From Candidatus Saccharimonadota bacterium (GTDB lineage: Bacteria; Patescibacteriota; Saccharimonadia; Saccharimonadales; Saccharimonadaceae), in NCBI GenBank assembly GCA_017514765.1, contig JAFWIU010000002.1, forward strand, positions 1-52,339: a stretch of DNA of 52,339 nt, read 5' to 3'. Of the stretch, positions 16,612-24,369 are shown piece after piece; positions within the stretch are counted from its first letter, which is position 1; every line of letters starts with the position of its first letter. Position numbers and translations under genes: made by a program. Under the pieces are notes generated by a model. That model ran no database searches. It saw nothing but the letters and a program-made list of their open reading frames with translations, and was not told where the DNA came from.

Positions 16612-17433
16612 ATGGACCCAACTAGTAACCCAACACCAACGCCAACACCAACTCCGACGCCGGGTGTGACACCATCACCTAGTGTTACGCCAGAGCCAAT
16701 AACGCCAGATCCGATGTTGGCGGGTGGTTTTGAAAGTCCCGCATCGGTAGCGCCAGCTGCTCCGGTTGCTCCGGTGACTCCTGAGCCGAGTCCGGCTCCA
16801 GTGGCTCCCGAGCCGAGTCCGGCTCCAGTGGCTCCGTCTGCTCCAGTATCTCCAGAGCCGAGTTCCGCTCCTGTGGTTCCGCCTGCGCCGGCCGTAGCGC
16901 CAGAATCGGGTCCTGCAGCTCCTGTGGCTCCAGTCGCTCCGGTTATGTCAGAATCGGGTTCTGTGGCTCCAGCTGCGCCGAACCCAATTGCAGCACCTGT
17001 GAATCCAGTGGTGCAGCCAACTGGCGCGCCAGTACAGCCACCTGTTAATCCAATAGTGAAGCCGACTGGTCTTGGTGTAACGGATCCGGTATTGATGCCA
17101 GAGAAACCGGCAGAACCAGATCCGATAGAAGAAGAATTAAAAGCTCCAATGAAGGCGGCAGAACCTGCACTTGGTTCGATTGGTTCGGCGGTGTCGGGTC
17201 CGGTCGGTAATCCTGGTGAAATGATGGAACCAACTGACAATCCTTTTGCTGGTGATAATTCGAAGCTGACTCCGAGCGTGTCTTTTAATGATCCAGCAAC
17301 AGAACAGGATGCTACGGCGAAGCCTAAAGCTAAGAAGACCAATAAAAACACAATGATTGCTTTGATTATTGTAGCTGTGATGGTAGTGATTGCTTTGGCG
17401 GCAGTGTTGTTCTTACAACTAAGTGGTAGCTAG
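16612..17433 (+). CDS. Proline/alanine-rich tail-anchored membrane protein
   Basis: 273 residues. The first two thirds are low-complexity Pro/Ala/Val/Thr, including TPTPTPTP and imperfect PSPAPVAPE repeats. A more ordered acidic part follows (near residues 165-225), then a basic KPKAKKTNKNT segment and a C-terminal membrane helix (MIALIIVAVMVVIALAAVLF). The basic side suggests the proline-rich part is cytoplasmic, unlike a wall-spanning adhesin. A GAAGGAAA ribosome site lies before the ATG and a TATTAT box about 50 bp upstream. Proline-rich coding also produces a long non-genic frame on the opposite strand. Function unknown. Confidence 0.7.
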   Translation: MDPTSNPTPTPTPTPTPGVTPSPSVTPEPITPDPMLAGGFESPASVAPAAPVAPVTPEPSPAPVAPEPSPAPVAPSAPVSPEPSSAPVVPPAPAVAPESGPAAPVAPVAPVMSESGSVAPAAPNPIAAPVNPVVQPTGAPVQPPVNPIVKPTGLGVTDPVLMPEKPAEPDPIEEELKAPMKAAEPALGSIGSAVSGPVGNPGEMMEPTDNPFAGDNSKLTPSVSFNDPATEQDATAKPKAKKTNKNTMIALIIVAVMVVIALAAVLFLQLSGS

Positions 17434-17460
17434 TGGTGGTAGTTTGATTAGCTTTGACGG

Positions 17461-17502
17461 ATAGCCGGTCTACTTGACTGGCTATTTGTTTTATCGTAAA
17501 AT
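17461..17502 (+). promoter_or_regulatory. Terminator stem merged with the metG promoter
   Basis: ATAGCCGGTC (17461-17470) pairs with GACTGGCTAT (17476-17485) and is followed by TTGTTTT, an intrinsic terminator for the upstream gene. The -35 TTGACT (17474-17479) lies inside its loop and right arm; after 17 bp comes TAAAAT (17497-17502). Confidence 0.75.
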
Positions 17503-17508
17503 ATGTTT

Positions 17509-18930
17509 ATGAAGAAGACATATATTACAACTGCGATACCTTATGTAAATGGGGTGCCTCATATTGGGCACGCGATGGATTATTGTTTGGCGGATGTGTG
17601 TGCTAGATATTATCGGGCGCGTGGGGATGAGGTGCGATTCCAGGTTGGTACTGATGAGCATGGCAATAAGATTTTCCAGAAAGCTAGGGAATTGAATGTT
17701 CCAGTGCAGGAATATGTGGATACTAATGCAGAAAAATTCAAGAAGTTTATCGCGAAACTTGATATTTCTTATACTGATTTTGTGAGAACCACTAGCGAAG
17801 ATCATAAGAAGCGTGTACGAGAGATTTGGCAAAAGCTTTCTGAACATATATATATGGCTGAGTATGAGGGGTGGTATTGTACTGGTTGCGAAAGATATAT
17901 TACGGAAAAGGAATGTAAAGAGAATAATGGCGTATGTCCGGATCATCAGAAACCATATGAGAAGCTGAAGGAAGAGAACTATTATTATAGAGTAGCGGAT
18001 TTTAAGAAACAGATTCGTGAAGCAATTGAATCAGATGAAATCTTGATATTACCGGATTTTCGTAAAAAAGAGATGTTGAGATTGTTGGAAGAAACGCCGG
18101 ATGTTTCGATATCGAGACCTACTTCGCAGTTGAGTTGGGGTGTGCCAGTGCCTGGTGACGAGTCACAGGTCATGTATGTCTGGATGGATGCTTTGTCGAA
18201 TTATATTACAGTGCTAGGATATCCTGAGCAGGCGATTAATGATTGGTGGCCAGCGATGGCGCAGTTTGTGGGGAAGGATATTCTAAGATTTCACGCAATT
18301 CTGTGGCCGGCGATGCTACTAGGATTAGGCTTGCCTTTACCGAAGGTGTTGGTGTCGCACGGGATGGTGCTGTCAAATGGGCAGAAGATGTCGAAGTCGA
18401 TTGGAAATGTAGTTGAGCCGATGGAGGTGATTGATAAATATGGATTGGAGGCGTTTAGATATTATTTCCTGCGCCATGTGGACACTTTTGCGGATTCGGA
18501 TTTCACTTGGGAAAAATACAGTGATGCATACAATAATGAGTTGGCTAATGATCTTGGCAATTTGGTGCAGAGATTGGCGACGTTAGCGAAGAAGAATAGT
18601 ATTGTGGTTGAACAGCCGCTAGAGGGTTTGACTCCTTCGAAAGAATATTGTGATTTAATGAATGAGTTCAAGTTTGCGAGGGCTTTCGATGTGGTATGGG
18701 AGAAAATCCAGAGCTTAAATAAAAGGATTGATGATGAGAAGCCTTGGAGCTTAGCAAAAAATGGCGAAACGGAACTCCTAGATAAATGTATGACTGAGTT
18801 GATTAAGGATTTGTTGCAAGCAAACTACGAATTAATACCGTTTTTGCCAAATACAGCCGAAAGGATAGTTGGGATTTTTGCGAATGGTGAGATTCGACCA
18901 CCAGAATCTCCTTTGTTCCCGAAGGGATAA
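17509..18930 (+). CDS. metG: Methionyl-tRNA synthetase
   Basis: 473 residues. Charges tRNA-Met for initiation and elongation. The HIGH motif appears as PHIGHAMD, the KMSKS loop as NGQKMSKSIGN, and the connective peptide carries Cys residues (CTGCER, KEC, GVCPDH) consistent with a zinc knuckle. There is no C-terminal tRNA-binding/dimerisation domain, so this is the short form. ATG 17509 is chosen because it lies six bases after the TAAAAT box, matching other leaderless starts here; ATG 17503 two codons earlier abuts the box. It is convergent with the aquaporin-like gene and shares a terminator with it. Confidence 0.95.
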   Translation: MKKTYITTAIPYVNGVPHIGHAMDYCLADVCARYYRARGDEVRFQVGTDEHGNKIFQKARELNVPVQEYVDTNAEKFKKFIAKLDISYTDFVRTTSEDHKKRVREIWQKLSEHIYMAEYEGWYCTGCERYITEKECKENNGVCPDHQKPYEKLKEENYYYRVADFKKQIREAIESDEILILPDFRKKEMLRLLEETPDVSISRPTSQLSWGVPVPGDESQVMYVWMDALSNYITVLGYPEQAINDWWPAMAQFVGKDILRFHAILWPAMLLGLGLPLPKVLVSHGMVLSNGQKMSKSIGNVVEPMEVIDKYGLEAFRYYFLRHVDTFADSDFTWEKYSDAYNNELANDLGNLVQRLATLAKKNSIVVEQPLEGLTPSKEYCDLMNEFKFARAFDVVWEKIQSLNKRIDDEKPWSLAKNGETELLDKCMTELIKDLLQANYELIPFLPNTAERIVGIFANGEIRPPESPLFPKG

Positions 18931-18938
18931 GCAGATAA

Positions 18939-18970
18939 AAAATAACCCCCTCGCGAGAAGGGGTTATTTT
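18939..18970. terminator. Shared terminator between metG and the aquaporin-like gene
   Basis: AAAATAACCCC (18939-18949) pairs with GGGGTTATTTT (18960-18970). A-runs on one side and T-runs on the other let it work in both directions between convergent genes. Confidence 0.88.
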
Positions 18971-18980
18971 GAGTATGGGT

Positions 18981-19931
18981 TTACTCTTCACCTGATAGTT
19001 TTGCGGTGAAGTCCGACAAGTAGAAACCGATAACACCACCAATCATAGGAATGAGCGCATAGGCTGATAAGGCTTGGCAGATGCCACCGAGTATTTCACC
19101 GAAGTTTTCGCCTGCGGTGGGGAAGATTTGCAGCATCATCGCGAGTGCTGGATTGTAGATGAAATTGTTGCTGAGGCCTAGGAAGGCGGCAGAAACAACG
19201 TAACCGACTAAGACGGCAAGTACAATACCACCAGCGACGGTAGCAGCAAAGGTAAAGACACTGCGTTTGTATTTCAAGGCGCGAGCGAAGAAGAAGGCAA
19301 TAATGATGCCACCCATTAGCTCGACTAAAGCAGTAATCCAGAATTTACCTTCGTCGATTGCTGACATAGTGGAAAGCTCATAGGCTGTTTCACCACCAGC
19401 TAGATGGAAGGCATTGAAGACTAGCCAACCAAGCCAGGCGCCAGCGATTTCAGCAATGATATACATGATGCCACGAATGACAGACATGCGACGAGACGCC
19501 ATCATACCGACTGCGACGAGTGGGTTGAGGCAAGCGCCTGAAAACGCATAGACTGCAATCAGGACTGCTATGACAGCTATAACGTAGGTAGCGGTGCTAG
19601 CGATACCCATTAGTAGAACGGAGAAGAATAGGAATGCTAGAAGCATCGTGCCTAGTAATTCGCCGAGCAAAGCGCCATAGAATTTATGATCTTTAAACAC
19701 GGTAAGAATACTTTCTTTACCTTCGTACTTCTTGGCAAAGAAACCTGAAAGACAGGATTTGCTGTGTTTCGTAGAAGGGGTACTGGAAGTATCTTCGTGT
19801 TTAGTGGTATGTTCGTCTACCGTGTTGGTCTTCTCTACGGACTTGGCGGTAGATTTAGCAGCAGTTGCTGCAGGTTTGGTCGATTTAGTCTTACTGGACT
19901 TGTTCGACGATTTCGACTTTTTGGTCGCCAT
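18981..19931 (-). CDS. Aquaporin/glycerol-facilitator-like channel with basic N-terminal tail
   Basis: 316 residues. After a tail of about 80 residues rich in Lys, Ser and Thr, six hydrophobic segments follow the MIP fold (GELLGTMLLAFLFF, MYIIAEIAGAWLGWL). The two half-helix motifs are SGACLNPLVAVG and IYNPALAM: the first NPA is changed to NPL, and the Arg that normally follows the second NPA in the selectivity filter is Leu. The usual His of SGAHINPA is Cys. The pore should therefore be wider or differently selective than a water channel. On the minus strand a TATAAT box, a leader and AAGGAGGAATA precede the ATG, a normal Shine-Dalgarno start. Confidence 0.75.
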   Translation of the reverse strand: MATKKSKSSNKSSKTKSTKPAATAAKSTAKSVEKTNTVDEHTTKHEDTSSTPSTKHSKSCLSGFFAKKYEGKESILTVFKDHKFYGALLGELLGTMLLAFLFFSVLLMGIASTATYVIAVIAVLIAVYAFSGACLNPLVAVGMMASRRMSVIRGIMYIIAEIAGAWLGWLVFNAFHLAGGETAYELSTMSAIDEGKFWITALVELMGGIIIAFFFARALKYKRSVFTFAATVAGGIVLAVLVGYVVSAAFLGLSNNFIYNPALAMMLQIFPTAGENFGEILGGICQALSAYALIPMIGGVIGFYLSDFTAKLSGEE

Positions 19932-20024
19932 TATTCCTCCTTAAAATAATATTTGTACTATTATATCACGAAAAATGTGTGTTATAATAAAAAAGTTAAT
20001 AATTTATTTAGGTGAAGGGAGACA

Positions 20025-20249
20025 ATGGGCGTAATTGTAAACAAAGAAAACCAACAAGATGATGAATTATCGCGGAGGATTACTGCAGATCTTCGAGCGA
20101 GGGCTGTGCAAGAAGAAAGTGATGACGTGGATATGGTAGAGGATGCAAGATATCTTAAAGATTTACGAAAGACCAGTAAATTTGGATGGGTTTGGATTGT
20201 GTTAATTGTGTTAGCGGTTTTGTCGTTAGTTTCAATGATTTTTCTATAA
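20025..20249 (+). CDS. Small tail-anchored membrane protein, unknown
   Basis: 74 residues: a charged N-terminal part (ELSRRITADLRARAVQEE) and a C-terminal helix (WVWIVLIVLAVLSLVSMIFL). TATAAT is about 40 bp upstream and GAAGGGAGACA precedes the ATG. It ends 29 bp before the 1018-residue membrane protein gene, which has its own -10 box but may also be read through. No family recognised; it could be a partner of the next protein. Confidence 0.6.
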   Translation: MGVIVNKENQQDDELSRRITADLRARAVQEESDDVDMVEDARYLKDLRKTSKFGWVWIVLIVLAVLSLVSMIFL

Positions 20250-20278
20250 AAGGGTAAGTTTGTTATATAATATATAGT

Positions 20279-23200
20279 ATGGATAATGAATATGACAATG
20301 AGTTAGACACTAATGATCCATATAACAAAATGGAGAGAGCCCAGGATAATATTGAGCCTGGTTTCTTGAAGAATACGAAAGATAAAAAAGCAACTGTTAA
20401 AGAGAGAGCTTCGAAAGCAGCTTTGAAGGCAGCAGAGGTAGCAGCAGCGGCTAATGGTGTGCCACTTGGTGCAGCGGAAAAAGGTGGTGGCGGATTGTAT
20501 TCTGCGGCTAAGAAGGCGGGGGATGCGAGTGAGGCAAAAGAAGCTGAAGAGTCACCAAGTTATTTGTTTACCGGAAAAGGAAAGAAGTTGTTGGGTGGCA
20601 AGGGATCTAAATTCAAGATGGCTAAGATTTCACTGGCTGTGACGATTGTGTTTGGATTAGTAATTGCTGTTGCGGCGGTTGTGATGATAGGCACGCCGAT
20701 TTTTATGATTGGAAATATTGATTTTAATCTGCAGGATGTGTTGGGATTTACGTCAACGTCAGGGATTTTACAGAAACAGGCGACACGAATTATCCAAAAG
20801 AAGTTGCAAACTGGTAGGATGCCATCGGCACTGGCGGGGGATTTTGCGGAACATGGTCTGGCGGTAGGACAGGTAACGGTGGCGGGTGATTTTGTGAGAA
20901 CAAATGAATACGTGGCTGATATTGAGGGCTTGAAGGATTTGGCGGTGCTCGGGCATGTGGAAGTGGCGCCGAGTGAGGGCGAACTAGCGATATTGTATGA
21001 CGGCGAAGTAGTGAAAGCAGGAGATTTTGTGGCGACTGTCGAATCAAACATGAAGATGTTGGCGGATTATACTGAGGCGCTGGATATTACTGCGAGATAC
21101 TACTATAGTAGCGATGTGGATAGTATCTATAGTGCTATGGGTCTTTCGCGAGGTAATTTCGGTGGATGGGTGAGTACTGGTATTGCAAAGGTAGATCAGG
21201 AAAACTTTGAGAGTATTCTGGAGGGGATGCTAAATAGTAAGCCGAGTGTGGCGATGGATGCGTTTGATCCAAGCACGGAAGTGGAAGGTGCGACTGGAAC
21301 GGCAGGTTCGAGTGACTCGGGTGAAGCGACTGAGTCGGGCACGTCGGATGATGTGACTGAGGAGCCGGCTGATACGGTTGAGGAACCGACGAGTAGGGTG
21401 CGTAGAAGAGAGTATGGAACGTTGATAGCAAGGCCAGCGGATTTGCCTATTCCTGATAAGAATCCATCAAATCGTAACGAAATGACACCACAAACTGACA
21501 CGTGGGGGAATGGTAACCCTACGAGTAAAGGAAAAAATAATATTACTGATGTGACTGGTGATACGGCTACTCAGGATGATCCAACGGCGAGATGGGGTGA
21601 TGATGGTGTGGTGACTGGCACAACTGCACTTGAGTATATTAAGGTGGCAGCCGAGAAGGCAGAAGATGGAAATGGGGTCATAAAAGCGAACGATCGAGCT
21701 ACGCAATTACTAAATGCGGCGATTTCAGCTAGTGAACCGTACTATGCGGCGAATGCTTTTATGGCAATTGAGGAGCCAATTCAACGAGCTAGGATTAATG
21801 GAGATGGTCCAGTGAACGAATTAATGAATGTATTAAACAAGGAGACAGAGATTACTTATATGGATGTGTACACGCACGAGTTGGTAACTACGAAGAAATC
21901 GATTTTGACAACTGGTAATTTCGTGTCAGCGGTATCGGCTGGCAAGTTTTCGAATAACGAGGCGGCTAACTTCGGTAGGGATCGGGCAAATTTAGTGATT
22001 AATATGACAGATTCGGATATTGTTACTAAGACTTCTGTAGCTACGAAGGGCAAAAGTAACTCTAAGGTTTTCATGCCAAATACTCGGGGTGAGCATGGTG
22101 ATCCGGAATTGTTGGCGGATTTGGAAGATAGTGTGGATATAGCAATGGTGAAAAAGAATTCCGAATTGATGACGAGCCAGGTAGGTGGTAATAGGATAGT
22201 AGAGGGCGGGTCCTTCATCTCAAACACAATCAATATGCATGTGATTGCGGCGATGCCGTCTGATAGTAGTACGGTGCTAGCGTATAATCGCGAAGCGAGG
22301 ACCGAGGTGGATAGAATAGCAGCGGCGCAGAGAGCTACTAAGAGTCCGTTTGACATTTCGACGCCATATACTTTTATGGGGAGTATTGCGTATAGCATTG
22401 CCGGTGCTATGATACAAAGTGGTAGTAATAAAGGATTAATCTCTAGCTCGATGGGGACTTTAGCGAGTTTGACTGGTAATTCAGCGAAGGAATTGGTGGG
22501 TTCGGTAGTGGCAGATGCTGAAGAAGGAAAAAACTATGAGACGACATTTGGTAGTTATTGCGATACGGTGAGTTATGCAGCTAGCGTGGTGGGAGATATC
22601 TATTGCAGTTCACATAATACACCCAGTACTGGTTATATGGACTATGGAGAGGAAGACTGGAGAGACTTATTGGGTGAAAACCTCGATGAAAACGGGAACA
22701 TTGCTTCGAAGGAAGGATCGCCGACTGCTTTAAATGATTTTGTGAAGTTGGGTATGGATCGGTGGGCTACTGTCGGACTAGAGAGCGCTGATGTGTGTGA
22801 GCAATATTGGAATCTGCATAAAGATGACCTTTCATTTAATGCATTGATACATAATATTACTGGTTGGTTTGGGATAGCTAAGGTGTGTGATCATACACCT
22901 GATGGTTTACGTGATGGAGCTAAGTATACAAGAAGTAGTGATAATAATGATGTCGAGCAGGTTAATCAGTTTGCTGGTTTCATGTTGTATGATAAAGTAG
23001 ATAGTCTATTGGAACAGCAACCAAGTAGAGTATCGGTTTATAGGGAAGAATACTATAAGGAGCATCCATTAGACAACTCTGAGGCTGGGATTATTGCGAG
23101 GAGGACTGGTATGACTAAAGAGGAGGCGGAAATTGCGCTGGCATATGCGGAGTATTTGACCTTTATTGCAAGATATAATCCGGCGGAAAGATACGCTTTT

Positions 23201-23335
23201 GGCGTGGATTTGACGATAGAGGTGCCGCGAGAGCCATTAGTTGATTATGCCAATAAAGTGGCGGTGGACTTATATGTAATGTGGCATGGGAAGACTGAAT
23301 ACGAAGATTTGCGAAGTCGAACGCAGATTGTGTAA
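20279..23335 (+). CDS. 1018-residue single-pass membrane protein, unknown
   Basis: The N-terminal 115 residues are charged and Ala/Lys-rich, then a membrane helix (ISLAVTIVFGLVIAVAAVVMIG) at about 118-146. The remaining 870 residues would lie outside: a linker rich in Ser/Gly/Glu/Asp/Thr near 325-375, a segment with RVRRREYGTL, and a folded C-terminal part with several cysteines (SYCDTV, DIYCSS, DVCEQY, KVCDHT). Another hydrophobic stretch (YTFMGSIAYSIAGAMIQSG) near residue 700 is weaker. TATAAT (20266-20271) lies seven bases before the ATG, a leaderless start. No family recognised. The architecture fits a large surface or secretion-associated protein. The DNA is uniformly G-rich like its neighbours, so no sign of recent transfer. 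Confidence 0.75.
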   Translation: MDNEYDNELDTNDPYNKMERAQDNIEPGFLKNTKDKKATVKERASKAALKAAEVAAAANGVPLGAAEKGGGGLYSAAKKAGDASEAKEAEESPSYLFTGKGKKLLGGKGSKFKMAKISLAVTIVFGLVIAVAAVVMIGTPIFMIGNIDFNLQDVLGFTSTSGILQKQATRIIQKKLQTGRMPSALAGDFAEHGLAVGQVTVAGDFVRTNEYVADIEGLKDLAVLGHVEVAPSEGELAILYDGEVVKAGDFVATVESNMKMLADYTEALDITARYYYSSDVDSIYSAMGLSRGNFGGWVSTGIAKVDQENFESILEGMLNSKPSVAMDAFDPSTEVEGATGTAGSSDSGEATESGTSDDVTEEPADTVEEPTSRVRRREYGTLIARPADLPIPDKNPSNRNEMTPQTDTWGNGNPTSKGKNNITDVTGDTATQDDPTARWGDDGVVTGTTALEYIKVAAEKAEDGNGVIKANDRATQLLNAAISASEPYYAANAFMAIEEPIQRARINGDGPVNELMNVLNKETEITYMDVYTHELVTTKKSILTTGNFVSAVSAGKFSNNEAANFGRDRANLVINMTDSDIVTKTSVATKGKSNSKVFMPNTRGEHGDPELLADLEDSVDIAMVKKNSELMTSQVGGNRIVEGGSFISNTINMHVIAAMPSDSSTVLAYNREARTEVDRIAAAQRATKSPFDISTPYTFMGSIAYSIAGAMIQSGSNKGLISSSMGTLASLTGNSAKELVGSVVADAEEGKNYETTFGSYCDTVSYAASVVGDIYCSSHNTPSTGYMDYGEEDWRDLLGENLDENGNIASKEGSPTALNDFVKLGMDRWATVGLESADVCEQYWNLHKDDLSFNALIHNITGWFGIAKVCDHTPDGLRDGAKYTRSSDNNDVEQVNQFAGFMLYDKVDSLLEQQPSRVSVYREEYYKEHPLDNSEAGIIARRTGMTKEEAEIALAYAEYLTFIARYNPAERYAFGVDLTIEVPREPLVDYANKVAVDLYVMWHGKTEYEDLRSRTQIV

Positions 23336-23411
23336 GTAAGCGTGAGGATTTGGATTGAGGGTGGGGTGGATTTTTGAGAAATTGCTGATTTAGGAGTATA
23401 ATATATATAAT

Positions 23412-24368
23412 ATGGTAGAGATAGAGCAACTAAAACAAGAATTGAAAAGAATCAACGCGGAGGCGGCGAGGATTCGGGAGCTGGCGGTAGAGAAGCGAGC
23501 GGAGTTTGGTCGTCAGATTAATGCGAAGCGGCAGGAGGTTCTGAAGAATATCGCACTGGCAGAGAAAGCTTTGCTGGATGTAGAAGTAGAACCAATAGAT
23601 GTGACGGCGTGGTCTGGTATTAATGAAAAGATGCCAGAATTTTATCCGACAGAGATGGGTTCTTCGCATCCTTTGATGGCGGAAATGGAACGAGTGTGTG
23701 ACATTTATCAGAGGATGGGATTTGACGTGGTGGAAGCTAGACAATTAGATGATGAGTTTCATATGTTTGACGCGTTAAACTTTCCGAAGGAGCATCCAGC
23801 ACGAGATGGTTATGATACGTTTAGGACGGAGGAAGGGCTAATCCCGCCGGCGCATACTTCAACGATGCAACATCGGGTATTGAAGCAGTATCAGAAGCAA
23901 TTGGACGAGACTGGCCGATTGGCGGTGGTAGTGCCGGGTCGGGTATACAGAAATGAGGATGTGGATGCAACGCACGAGCATACTTTTTATCAGTGCGAAG
24001 GCGTTTACGTATCAAAAGATTGTAACATGGGACAAATGTTGGGGATTTTGCGGGAATTTTTCGAAAAATACTACGAACAGAAGTTGAATATACGGACACA
24101 GCCGGGATATTTCCCGTTTACGGAGCCAAGTTTGGAGTTTTTGATTGAGAAACCCAAATCGTTAGGTGGTAAGAAGGGGGACTATTTGGAAATGCTGGGT
24201 TGCGGGATGATTCATCCGAATGTATTAAAAATGGCGGGGATTGACCCAAATGAATATCATGGTTTTGCTTGGGGTGGGGGAATTGATCGGTTGGTGATGT
24301 TGCGTTTTGGTTTATCGGATGTGCGGTATTTTGAAAGCGGCAATCTTAATTTCTTGAGGGAGTTTTAA
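23412..24368 (+). CDS. pheS: Phenylalanyl-tRNA synthetase alpha subunit
   Basis: 318 residues. Catalytic subunit of the alpha2-beta2 enzyme. It has an N-terminal coiled coil (shorter than usual), then class II motifs: SSHPL, FDALNFPKEHPARD, RTHTS-like PPAHTSTMQHRVL, VYRNEDVDATHEHTFYQCEG, and the final AWGGGIDRLVMLRFG. It is slightly shorter than typical (about 340) because the N-terminal arm is reduced. The start lies nine bases after TATAAT (23397-23402) with no Shine-Dalgarno. pheT starts one base after its stop. Confidence 0.95.
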   Translation: MVEIEQLKQELKRINAEAARIRELAVEKRAEFGRQINAKRQEVLKNIALAEKALLDVEVEPIDVTAWSGINEKMPEFYPTEMGSSHPLMAEMERVCDIYQRMGFDVVEARQLDDEFHMFDALNFPKEHPARDGYDTFRTEEGLIPPAHTSTMQHRVLKQYQKQLDETGRLAVVVPGRVYRNEDVDATHEHTFYQCEGVYVSKDCNMGQMLGILREFFEKYYEQKLNIRTQPGYFPFTEPSLEFLIEKPKSLGGKKGDYLEMLGCGMIHPNVLKMAGIDPNEYHGFAWGGGIDRLVMLRFGLSDVRYFESGNLNFLREF

Positions 24369-24369
24369 T

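Noticed and set aside
16536-17351. A 271-codon open frame on the minus strand, Gly/Ala/Thr-rich
   Set aside because: It mirrors the proline/alanine-rich protein on the plus strand, which has the ribosome site, the membrane helix and normal codon use. The frame is a by-product of GC-rich third positions.
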